Below, in pieces: positions 10,972-21,700 of a DNA stretch of 64,000 nucleotides. The translations under genes and the position numbers were made by a program. The stretch is from assembly GCA_016098155.1 (NCBI GenBank), contig JAAAJB010000071.1, positions 23,020 through 87,019 of the forward strand. The letters are read 5' to 3'. Each line of letters starts with the position of its first letter. The first letter of the stretch is position 1. The DNA comes from Actinomortierella ambigua. Its lineage: Eukaryota > Mortierellomycota > Mortierellomycetes > Mortierellales > Mortierellaceae. The notes beneath the pieces are model-generated. The model was not told where the DNA came from. It made no database searches and was given only the letters and a program-made list of their open reading frames with translations.

Positions 10972-12402
10972 TTATTTAGCTTTGAACATGAGATTGTCGT
11001 TTTGGACGACAATGTTGCTTCGTAGGCCGTATGATTTCTTCAGCTTGTCGACTGCTTCCTCCGTGTTGGAGACGGACATGCCAACACCGTCGGCCATCCT
11101 CTTGACAGAGAGTGAATAGTACGCTTTGCTCTTAATAGCCACTGTCAATGTCCTGGATGTATGCAAATCATCCTATACCATGGTTGGGGATTAAACCAGA
11201 CACATGGGATCGTGTTAAAATAAAGGCGAAAAAAGGGACGAAAAAAAAGCAACTGTTACATCCAAGACAACGAGCATAAAAAAAAAGAGTATCCTTACCC
11301 CGAGGCTGTGTTGAATAGTCAAAAGTTGCGCCCATGTCACGCTCGGCTGCTTCAGTAGCCGCTCGCGACCATTCCAGTCGCTCTCCCTTAAGCACTTCCA
11401 ATAGGACAAGGCAAACGCCAGATCGGCACCAAACACACTCTTGAGCCCATCCTGCGACGTTGATGCCCCGGTCGTTCCTGGACGTCGAGATCCCAGCCGT
11501 GTACAAAGTGGCAGAAGATGAGCAATGATCCTGTCCGCCTCTGTTTTCGGGCTGGCCAGCATCGACAGGCTACCGCCCTCCACGGCGATGACCCCATGCC
11601 GCGCTCGGTCCAGACAAGTCAATGTCGGACCTTTCGCGAGATGGAACAAGATGTAAAGACCTAGAAACTGTTTCCGGGTCTCGTTCAGTTGTTGGACGGC
11701 GCATTCCCAGTCCTCCAGGGTCCTTGGCCCCTGTGGACCATTGGAGGCCGAGAAGGTAAGGGGGTGCGCGGCAGGATGGATTTCGTGGACTAGTTGGTGA
11801 AGCGCCTTGATCAACTCGGGGACGTTGCCTGCTCGTAAGCTGCTGAGGACTGATTGCTCATAGACTAGAAAAGGTGACAATGGGAAAAGTGTGATAAAGT
11901 TAGACATCTTTGTCCCCCCCCCCCCGCTCGAAAGCCGTATAATCTTCAAGCAAATGTCCATGTGATCCTCCAAGATGTTTTACCGCGTGCTGCAAAGGCA
12001 TCTTTGGCTTCGGTCGCAAACAAGCCCTCGCGAAGCTTGCGGAATGCCTCGACAATCCCCTCGAGTTGAGAAACCTGCGCTGGGGATTTGGTGGTAGTGC
12101 CGACAACTGGCGGACCAAATGTGTTATCCAGTCTTGTAACCTTTCATTCAGTCAAGTGTGAAAAGAGAAGGGGAAAAAAAAACATTAGAAATTTCGTCAG
12201 ATTGCCGACAGAAAAAAAAAATAGTCATTGGGTGGAATCTTTGCCTTACTTTTTCTTCGAGTTCATTGAGTAAAACTTCCTGGACTTTGCGATCTTTCAC
12301 ACTTGGCGCTGATGCGGACGTCTCACCATCTCTACTTAAAAGTCCAATGCTTTCGAGTGTCGACTTTTTGTCTCTTCCAGGTGAGCCCTGAAGAGTAGTC
12401 AT
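10972..12402 (-). CDS. SAC3/GANP-like (PCI-type helical) protein
   Basis: Four exons (12402-12250, 12140-11984, 11864-11299, 11172-10972) give 358 residues. Only the third exon is large. The central part, ARVYEQSVLSSLRAGNVPEL followed by KALHQLVHEIHP and NETRKQFLGLYILFHLAKG, has the order seen in SAC3/GANP/Thp3 proteins (VYE helix, short turn, then a long helical pair). The C-terminal exon, from AIKSKAYYSLSVKRMADGVG to NDNLMFKAK, looks like the winged-helix end of a PCI-type domain. Such proteins act in mRNA export and splicing complexes or as proteasome/COP9/eIF3 subunits. The match is to the architecture and not to a specific orthologue. The next upstream gene ends 168 bp before this start. 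Confidence 0.55.
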
Positions 12403-12570
12403 TTCCTTGGAAGAGCCTAATGACAGATATGAATTGCAAAGAGAATGGCGAAAGAAAATAGCAAAATATAGTCAAAATATAGAACCCAAACAAGTAGAGA
12501 GAAAGAGAAAGAGTAAGAGAATAAATCAAGATTCATTTCATCCTGTCGTTTTTTTTTTCTTTGCTTTCTT

Positions 12571-14655
12571 CTACAAGTCTTCATCTAGACGAGCATTCTT
12601 CATCTGAGATATCATCTCGTCCGCCGTACCATTGCTTGCTGAAGCCGAGCTCGTCGTAGTTGCGTTTGGCTTGGCCGCATATGTGGCCTGCTCCCACCAA
12701 GGTACGCTTGCGGGGTCGTCCTTCTTCTTTTTCTCCTTGGTAGGGGCAGAAGCAGGTGGAGAAGCTTTGTACGTCGCGTCTTCCCACCAAGGAGTCTTGT
12801 CTTTGCCCTGTCGGCCACTCTGTTGTTGTGAATTTTGCCTGTCGCCGTTGTTGTTGTTGTTGTTGTTATGATTGCGATCCGATCCTCCGCGGCCTCGTGC
12901 GGATGGCCCTGTCCTTGTTTGGGCATCGGCTGGGACATCACGTCCTCTCGAGCCTCGAGAGTTTGTACTTCCTCCTCGGCCCTCACGTTCGGCGCCAGAC
13001 GACTTCTTTGGAATTGGCTTGCTCTCCTCGTGGATGGCGGGCTTCTTGGGTGCTGCATGAGCTGGCTGTTCCCACTTGTCGGACGATAATGAGGAGGATG
13101 GCTGCTGTTGCCGCTCCAAAGAATGAGAAGAGCTCTTCTGCTCCCGCTTGTCCTTCTCTCTATCCGACACCGGTACTGTTGCTGCTACTGCTGCCGCTGC
13201 TGCTACCGGGGAATCATGCGAATCCCGGCCGGCTTTGTGTGCTCCTTTGAATCGCACCTCGGGTGAGTGGGAAGAGCGACCAGGTGGGCGAGGGTCACGA
13301 TCCGCCGTACTACTCTGGCGGTCGCGCTCGCGCTCACGGTCCCGTCCACGAGGCGATCGTGTCCGTGCTCGTTCGGGATAAGGCAAGTCGGGTTCCATGT
13401 CGGCCGCCTTCTCCCAGCGGTCGGCCGAGATCCTGGAGGACACATCTATTGACGGCTGAGGGTGACGTTTGTCACGTTGTCGGCGATCTTCTCTCTCCAT
13501 TTGTTCTGAATACAAGCCCGTGTGCCGATGATGCTGCTGCTGCTGTTGATGATGATGGTGGTGGTGGTGGTCAGCATCACGAGATGGTTGCCGTCTACCC
13601 TCTCGATTCTTAAAGTAGACAGTGTCAGAATCCTCGCGTTCTTGATCCTGATCCCGACGCCGCTCCCACTCGCGGTCCCGCCGTGGTGGCGAGCTTCGGC
13701 GTGTTGGGTATGGCTTGTCCTCGACGTACACCTTGTCCCAGCGATCCTGGTTGCTCTTATCTTCGGGATGGCGACGAGAGGATGAAGATGAAGACGATGG
13801 TGACGGCGACGAGCCTGTCGGGATCACTCGGTCCATCTGTGTCCGAGGCTGTCGTCGTTGTGGTGGACTGCGGGAGCGAGGCGCGCTTGTGCTACGACGA
13901 CGGTCCATGGTTGGCACCACACTGGGTGACAGTGACTGCTGGTCGTGGTGGTTGTGGTGGTGGGGCTGGTCCTCCTGTCGCTTCCTCCACGATGTTTCGG
14001 CATCCCTCGCCATGGGCGACTGCGACCGGTAGGCGGGCGACCGACTCCGACTAACGCGTGACGTTGGGTTGTTGGCGTCCAAGTCTGGTGCTGGTTTAGG
14101 AGGCAGAGGGATGACCTCGCGTCGTCGTCCGCCAGCACCGCCTTCTGAAGAGATGGCGGAAGATGGCGATCTGGTACGGTCTCGCAGAGAAGACGTCGAT
14201 GGCGACTGCTCTGTACGCAATCCTAGGCGGCTGCTATCAAACGATCGTTGCGTCTGCTTGCGGTCCTGCCGTGACGAAGACGAAGAGGAGGAGGGCGTGT
14301 AGCGTGGGCCACCACCCCTTTCCCAGTCTCTAGAATCAGCCCCTCGTCCTCGTTCCCAGCCCCCTTCACGACCTCCCCCTTCTGCTCCTTGTCTCCTGTC
14401 AGGTCTTGTGGCCGAGGCTGAGGGTTCGCGCTCGCGCACAGCGAGACCACCGTCGCCATTCAATGGCCCGTTGGCATGAGTGTCATGGGACGCCTCTGCG
14501 CCAGCGGCTGGTGGGGGTTTGGCGGGGTATATGAGCTCGGCGGACAGGCCTTCGTCGTCCGAGAAGACGGGAGCGCTAAAGTCGAGCTCCTCGTCCGTGT
14601 CGTCAGCCCAGTCGTACGAGGCTACTGCATCGGTTGTGTGCGGTGGTGATGACAT
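12571..14655 (-). CDS. Disordered RS/Arg-Asp-rich protein with two C-terminal WWE(D/Q)ATY motifs
   Basis: A single exon encodes 694 residues from ATG at 14655. The N-terminus is acidic and Trp-containing (YDWADDTDEELDFSAPVFSD), the middle 500 residues are rich in Arg, Ser, Asp and Glu with SR and RD dipeptides, a His/Gln run (about 360-380) and an Asn run (about 610-617), and the last 90 residues contain PWWEDATYKAS and PWWEQATYAAK about 30 residues apart. There is no folded domain. Arg/Ser-rich, RD-rich sequence is typical of nuclear RNA-processing proteins, and the repeated Trp-Trp motif may be a short docking site. Neither role is shown directly. No homologue is recognised. The opposite strand contains open frames that are shadows of this biased sequence. 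Confidence 0.72.
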   Translation of the reverse strand: MSSPPHTTDAVASYDWADDTDEELDFSAPVFSDDEGLSAELIYPAKPPPAAGAEASHDTHANGPLNGDGGLAVREREPSASATRPDRRQGAEGGGREGGWERGRGADSRDWERGGGPRYTPSSSSSSSRQDRKQTQRSFDSSRLGLRTEQSPSTSSLRDRTRSPSSAISSEGGAGGRRREVIPLPPKPAPDLDANNPTSRVSRSRSPAYRSQSPMARDAETSWRKRQEDQPHHHNHHDQQSLSPSVVPTMDRRRSTSAPRSRSPPQRRQPRTQMDRVIPTGSSPSPSSSSSSSRRHPEDKSNQDRWDKVYVEDKPYPTRRSSPPRRDREWERRRDQDQEREDSDTVYFKNREGRRQPSRDADHHHHHHHQQQQQHHRHTGLYSEQMEREDRRQRDKRHPQPSIDVSSRISADRWEKAADMEPDLPYPERARTRSPRGRDRERERDRQSSTADRDPRPPGRSSHSPEVRFKGAHKAGRDSHDSPVAAAAAVAATVPVSDREKDKREQKSSSHSLERQQQPSSSLSSDKWEQPAHAAPKKPAIHEESKPIPKKSSGAEREGRGGSTNSRGSRGRDVPADAQTRTGPSARGRGGSDRNHNNNNNNNGDRQNSQQQSGRQGKDKTPWWEDATYKASPPASAPTKEKKKKDDPASVPWWEQATYAAKPNATTTSSASASNGTADEMISQMKNARLDEDL

Positions 14656-14952
14656 TCAATGGAGGATGTTTAAGTCTATAATTATAATGGTTGAGGGAAA
14701 TGAAGTGGAGCTGCCCGCCTTCTTCCTTTTCTCAGCGCATCTTATGTTGGGGAAAATACATGAAGCCACAAATTTAAACCAAGGCCATATGCAAAAAAAA
14801 ACCATCGCGAATCTGTTTCGGTTGCCCTTTCTTGGTTTAGGATTTTCTGTCCATCTACTGAGAGCCCTATGGAAATCTTTATTCGTTTTTTGTTTTCTCA
14901 TGCTTGAGGCAAGCAATTGAATGATGGTAGTGATAAGGAGTAGGGCAGCTTC
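14656..14952. other. Intergenic, promoter of the RS-rich gene
   Basis: This 297 bp region lies between the start of the RS-rich gene and the stop of the GH3 gene, both on the minus strand. It is AT-rich and contains no supported gene. Confidence 0.5.
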
Positions 14953-17900
14953 TTAGACAACATTGAAGTATTCTGTCAAGACCTCAGGGCGCATGGCGTT
15001 GACTACCAGGGTAAAAGGGCCTGCAGCAATCTGGCGGTTCAGTTCGCGGCCATGATAGAAAAGCATGTCACTACGGATCACAAACTTGACCGTCCTCGAC
15101 TCGCCGGCATCGAGCGAGACCTTCTCGAAGCCTTTAAGCATCCACCTTTCAGGCTGGACCTCTGGCCGGTAGGTTTGAGAGATGTACCAGAACACTGTCT
15201 CTTTGACCGGCCTGTCGCCTGTGTTCTTGACGCGCAAGCTGGCATGGATCTGAGTGCTCTGTTTCTTTCTTGCCTCCTCCTTATCGAACTTGACTTGATC
15301 CCCGCCATTTCCCGCGCCCTCCGTTTCCACAAGTAGCCACAAGTCGTCGGTGCCAAGGATCAGAGTATCGTCGTCCAGAGCTAGCTGTGTGTACTCGATC
15401 GATGAGTATGACAATCCCGCGCTAAAAGCAAACAGAGGGTCGTATGGATCGACGCCAGAGCTAAAGTAGCGGGAAGCCACATCACCCGTGCTGCTCGGGT
15501 ACGTCATCGGTAGTCGTCCTGACGGATTCACACCACCGGAAAGCACTTCAGCAATCGGGCCACCGCCCCATGGACCGGGCAAATAGGTCATGAGGACAGC
15601 GTCCACAAGATCGACACGACCATCCAGTCCACGCGGGCGTCCCTCAACCAGGATCAGCACGATCTTGATCTTGGACGAGCGAGCGCGAATCTTGTCCAGG
15701 ACTTCCAGCTGGCCTTTGGGTAAATTCATGTCATTGATGTTGCCGACCACCTCCGCATAGGGCGACTCGCCCAAGCAAACAACGGCGACATCCGAGTGAT
15801 CAACAGCCCTGAGGAGTTGGTCCGATTCACCCAAAGCCTCGCCCTGGAACCCAACAGAAGGAATATGCTTCACCTCGCCAGTTCCAAACTCGCGCTGAAG
15901 CCCCTTCAGGATCGTGGTACCCCGGTTCTGGAACCAATCGTCCGACTCGACCCCTTGCCATTTGATGGTCCATCCACCAGACAGTGCTCGCAATGAATCG
16001 GCCGCAGGACCCGTCAACAAGATCCTGGGCGAGTAGTTCTTCGTTGAGCGGAGTGGCAACAAGTTATCCTTGTTCTTGAGTAGCGTCAGACTCTCACGGA
16101 TGGCCGTCAGTGCGACCTCGACATCCTGTTGGCTGCCGACAGAACTGCGTAGCTTTGGGTCGCTCTTCGGAGAGTCCAGCAAACCCAGGTCTTTCTTCAG
16201 CTGCAAGACCCGACCAGCTGACTGCTCAAGTCGATTGCGGTCGATTTTGCCTTGTTCAACAAAGCGAGCAGCCTCCTCTGGGAAGTCGGACGAATCGGGG
16301 GTCATGACCATATCGACCGTGGTCCGCTTCAACACCTGGAGCTGGGCTGCGCTGAGCGAGGACACTGTCCGATGTTCGGTGAACTGGCGATCGACCTCGG
16401 CCCAATCCGTCACGAGCATGCCCTCGAACCCCATCCGGTCCCGAAGCAGTTCCTTGAGGAAGAATGGCGATCCGACCACCGGCTCCCCGTTCACATCGAT
16501 ATAGGTCTCCATCGTCGTCGCCACACCGACATCAATCGCGGCCTGGAACGGCGGCACAAAGTAGTCCAGAAGGAGGTTTTCGGGAATCCACGCTGAGGAT
16601 TTGTCCTTGCCGTCCCTCGACGCTGCGTACCCGATGAAATGCTTCATACATGCCGCTACACGCGTCCGATCCTTCTTATAATTCCCTTGTAGACCATGAA
16701 TGATGGCGCGTCCAAACTCGGAGACAACAAAAGGGTCTATAGCATGGAGAGAGAGGAGGGGGGGGGAGACAATGTTGTGAATATTGGAAACTTGTCACAT
16801 GGTTTGACTTTGCGTGTGTTACATTGTTGAATGGCAATCTCCGAGGGAAACCGCACATTCGCATTGTTGGGCTTCTTGTTATTATTATTTTTGTGTGGGG
16901 CGTTTGTTCAAGTACCTTCACCAAATGTTTCGTAAACACGAGGCCACAGCTTATGGGCCACCACATCGAGAATGGGTCCAAAGACCCAGGGAATACCAGC
17001 TGCACGAGTGTCCTTGGCGGTGATTCGGCCCACCTCCTCCGCGATAGCCGTATTGAAGCTGGCCGCCAGTCCAATCTCCTGCGGGAATAGAGTGGCCCCA
17101 TCGACATAGTTGGCCCCATGCACCGAGTCCAGTCTAGGAAGGAAAAGAAAACAAACCGAGGAGGTTCTCACCAAAATTAGAAGATGGTAATCGCAGACAT
17201 CTTTCGCATTTTGAGATTATCATTCACTCTCGTGGGTGGGTGGGGGGGTTTCGTTACCCGTAGATCATAGGAATGCCGCTTCCAGTCGATAGAGCAATAT
17301 CTTGGATCTCATCTATAAGCAAGAGGGGGGGGTCAATCCATACATTAAGGCGTGATGCCGTGCACTCCAGCCTGTAAACTTGATCATGTATCAGATCAGG
17401 TTTTCTCCTCCTTTCCTCTACACTTTACCAACAATATTGGCGAACCTCGCGGGCGAATAACCGATGAATTTGCCTCCATGGCTAATTTAGACAAGGGGGG
17501 GTCGTGTGAATTTGAGATGGTGTTACACTTCGTCCTGAATCATCCCAAGAACCGGATTTAGTTTGGGGTAGAATCAAGAGAGAGAGAGAGATGACCTACT
17601 TGGTAGGAGTGTCCAGAAAACTTCCCACGCCCCACTCGCGAATCCAGTACTCGACCTTACTGCGGTCGAGTACGCCATCTGTCAAGAGCTGTCCAATCTC
17701 AATCTGCGTCATCTGGCCCACCAGTTCACGCACACTCATATCGCGCAGCATGTCTTTGATGTCGTCGTCTAGGTCTGTGGTTGGTCCCGGTACACGATGA
17801 CCATGGTATTTATATTGCCAACCATCGCCCGCATCCTTCGCGTGGCCTTCATCGTCCTTTCCCCCGATGGGCTGCCCGCCTTGGGGTTCCTGCGACCCAT

Positions 17901-18348
17901 CGGTCGTTCCATCAATCGTGGATGGCGCAATGAGAGGGTATTGGATGGCCCACACAGGGCGACCATCGGTGGACGTTGTTTGGTTGTTGAGGTCCACGAC
18001 CTGTGGCATTGCAACAGGTTGTTGTTGTGGGTGACTTCCGTCCACTTCGGCAAGTGCAAAGAGAGGATATCCTTGATGGCTCGACAGATGTGCAAGAGCA
18101 AGGATGGAGAGACAAAAGGTCAAAAGACGAGGGGGGGAACGAGAATGAGAGTGAGAAGAAGGAGAGAAGGATGCACAGGCACGTGCGGCCTGTTTTTTAC
18201 ATCGTCTCTGAAAGGAAGGGGTGTCAAGTTGCCAGTTTTCCCTCCTGGTTGTGTACATTGAGTGTATATGGGTTCGTGCGGTGCTGGGATATGTTTCTGA
18301 ATGTCTCCTGAGAAAAAAAAAAAAAGCGGCAAGAGAATTTCGTAGCAT
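14953..18348 (-). CDS. Glycoside hydrolase family 3 beta-glucosidase / exo-beta-glucanase
   Basis: Five exons (18348-17600, 17481-17429, 17312-17258, 17133-16916, 16736-14953) give 952 residues. The joints restore DEIQDIALSTGSGIPMIYGL-DSVHGANYV, a core GH3 block. AGIPWVFGPILDV, MKHFIGY and EGMLVTDWAEV follow; D469 in TDW is the expected catalytic nucleophile. The C-terminal 130 residues form a fibronectin-III-like domain (around VKNTGDRPVKETVFWYIS). Near residues 68-95 a hydrophobic stretch (LLTFCLSILALAHLSS) preceded by Arg suggests a signal peptide or membrane anchor. The true start may be a later Met (for example MYTTRR), since 67 residues before a signal would be long. The enzyme would act on beta-glucans outside the cell or in the wall. 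Glucosidase versus glucanase specificity cannot be read here. Confidence 0.9.
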
Positions 18349-18703
18349 GGGAAAATGAGGTTTATATATTGCAGAAATCCATTCGTATGTCTCCTTTCTC
18401 CCCCTTGCCCTTGGCTCTCGATGCTATTTTGTTTGGTGCGTCCTTGGTGTGTTCAATTTCAAGGAGGTAAAATATATTTATTCTATATCTATTTTTTAGT
18501 ACGATTCTGATCGAGCCTGTCTTATGGACCCTCATGGAGGCGTCTTGCCACTGAAGGGCAAGACAATTCCAAAATGACCGCTAGACAAGAAATGCAAAGG
18601 CGTGTACATGTTCTACTTTCTTCCTGCAGAGGCGAAGGGGGGAATAAAGGAGGTGCTCAAAAAAAGGGGAGGGCGGCAGAGAGAGGCTGAAAGCGAGAGC
18701 TGC
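18349..18703. other. Intergenic between GH3 start and RhoGAP-like stop
   Basis: The 355 bp segment has no supported gene. It contains a T/A-rich stretch with several TATAT/TATTTA words (18362-18370, 18473-18500) that may belong to the 3' end of the RhoGAP-like gene or the GH3 promoter. Confidence 0.45.
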
Positions 18704-21700
18704 TTAGGCTAAAGCAGCGCGCGACGATTTCCACTTGAAAGTGTTGGCGAGTGTGATCCGCCGACTCATCAAGTTTTGGATCGGAAGACTCATCCGCTGG
18801 TGTCTCTTGTACTGCTCGCTCGACATAGGCGGTGGCGCCTGAGGGACAGGCAGAACCGGCCGACGATAGAGTTGTTGGTCCATCGGTCTGTAGGCATCCG
18901 CATAGTAGTACTCGTCTACTTGGTCCTCACCCTCCCTCACATACACCTCAGCCTCCTCGGCATCCTCCATGTCACGAAGGACCAACTCAAGCTCTGATCC
19001 GGCACGGAAAGGTGTCGATGACGACGGATAAGGGGCATAACTATGGTTACCAAAGGACACGACAGTGGAGGACCGCGTCGATGGCGTAATGGGTCGCCCC
19101 GCTGCCCCGGCCGACGATGATGAGGACGACTGCAGATGTGGCTGCGATCGATTGTCGGCAAGAGTGGTGAACGAATTTAGGTAGTGGTCTTGGTCTAGAT
19201 CGAGATGCGACATGGTGTCATCCTCGTCCAAGACAAACTCAGGCACATCCATGTCCGTGCCTGGCATGGAGGACGGTGGCTGCGGGTGATGAGTGTTTGA
19301 AAAGAGCGGAAGGCTCCGGTGGTGACGCAGGGCTGTGTCTTTAGGGATGGTATTGACGTTCGAGGTAGAGGCATGCGAATGATGCGTAGGGTTCGTTGGA
19401 GCGTTGGTGGCGAGAGGTACGCCGTCAGGGAATGCTCTGAGAAGAGAGGAAGGGGTCGCGAAACCTGGAGAGGCGATAAGCGACTGAGGTGTGGGCAGGT
19501 TCGGTGCCGATCCCGGCGAGCCCACCCGGTGCATAGTTATATCCGAGGTTTGGGGCGAGTAGAGGTTGCCGCCGGCATGCAGGTCACTCGCCGATGATCC
19601 CTGCGAATTGACTGATCCCCGTCGGAGACCATGATGGAGTTGCCGGAAGCGCCGCTCCTCTGTTGACTCGGTGGAACCCGTGCTGACCTGGTGCTGTTGT
19701 TGTTGTTGTTGCTGAGAGAGTGGAAGGCTTGCTTGTCGACGTGACAACGCTCGCCGGCGCATGGGACGCGTTGTGTGGTGATCGTGCAGGAAGAGCAATT
19801 TAGCATTCAAGATATTCACCTGACCCTGAAGATCGTGAACAGTCTTGAGAAGCTCGGTTACATGTTGCTCCTTGGCCTCACAATCAGCTTTCAACTCGGC
19901 GACCTCGTTCTCCTCTCTTGTAGCGAGAGGAATGAGGCTCGGCTTGGCAACGTGTCTGCAGTAGGTGCATGAACAGGCTGCGTTACCCTCTTGGTGGTCG
20001 GGTGGAATTACAATCGGTTCCTGAGGCTTCCACACTTGCTCTATGGATGGCCGGTGACGAGGATCTTTGTTGTCCTCAGGATTCGCGTACACATGCTCTG
20101 GTGGTGGAGGGATGGACTTGGCAAGGTGGCTGGCGGTAGCGTATGATGCGGCAGCCATAGCAGCATTTAGCTGGATCTGCTTGCGAGCAGATGGCAGGAT
20201 GCTCAGAGGGATAGGCGTATGGGTTGTAGATGGATACATGCCAGAGAGACTGGAGACCAAGTGGCGGCTGACTGCCTCTGTTATGAGAATGCCACAATAA
20301 TGTGAAGCGAAGAATAGAAGAGTACGGGTTAGGTTGAGCAAAAGGTATTGGATCCTGTACCCAGTTAGTTTGTCATTTCTCAGTATCAAGATCAAGTCTT
20401 ACCTGAATGCAAGATCTCCTTTTCTACGACCTTGAGCTCCTTTTTCTCATGCTTGCGCTCCAGCGGCTCTTGAAGAATGTCTCTAAAGCCAAATCGCTGC
20501 AGGACAGAGCTACCACCATGCTTGGATTGACTACGATTTTGAGAAGAGGTGTCTTGACGTCCGTTTAAGGCGTCGGCAAGCCCTTGATTTGTCCGCTCGA
20601 TGGCTGCCACCCGATCCTCTTCTTCCACGTCGGCGACAGAATGGGCGTCAGCGACAATGCTGTGCACGGTAGCATTGGAGTTTCGGCGTTGATGCTTGTT
20701 GGACAGCTGATGCATTTGACGCATGCGATCGTGAATGGCTCTGAGTGCAGCGAGGCTCGCGAACGTAGACTGGGCAGCTTCAGCCTCGTCAACAATTGCT
20801 TCTTCTGGGAGCCTCTTGCAGACGAAATGTCCTCGCTCATCCAACTCCCACACAGTGTTGTCTCCATGGGGCGTAAGTCGGAGATGGAGAGCTCGAAGGA
20901 TACGCTTTTGATTCCTCCTGGTCGACTTTGTCACCTTGGCGACCATCGAGTCCGAGTGGTACCCTCTATCGTCCTCTTCGACCAACACAGCTGTTGATTG
21001 GTCCGACCGTGGCTCGTCGTTGGAACTACTGCGGGCGATTTGGTTGTTTTCGTCATGTTCTTGATCTGATGACAGTGAAAAGGTGGCTGGACCAAGGATG
21101 ATATGTCGCTGTCGGATGAAGAGATCCACCATTTGAGTAGCAGCATTGAACAGATGGTCGTCCGTATTCGTGTCTGGGGCCAAACCACTGATGACTTCTG
21201 CAAGTGTTTGCACTGTTCTTTCCCTAAAGTCTTCAAGTTGCTGCTGTTTCTCAGAGATGAACGATGTTAGATCGCGCGCTCTGGCCTCGGTCGCATCTGG
21301 CTGGCCGTCGCATGGTGGCGTCTCTTGATGCTGGGAATCCTGAAGTATCTGAGCAAGGGTCTCCCGGGATTCCTGAATTTCCTCATGAATCGGTTGCAAT
21401 AGTGCCAGGCCCACAAACTCAAACAAGAATTGGAGAAGGTGAACGCTGTCTTCTGGGAGGGCTTGAACCAGTGCGGCAGCAGCTTTGCTCTTGACCTCGT
21501 CGGAAGAATGGAGTTCCAAAATTCTCGACAGCGGATCAAAGACATCTTTCGACAGGAGCGGGTCTGGGAGCTCTTTTAGGAACCTGAGGATGACGCACGT
21601 GAGTTGTCTTGAGGAGATTCCCGCCTGCACATCGTCTACATCGCCATCAACCTGCTCAGAATCACCACCCTCGTTTGATGAGAGCTTCGTCTCCGAGAGG

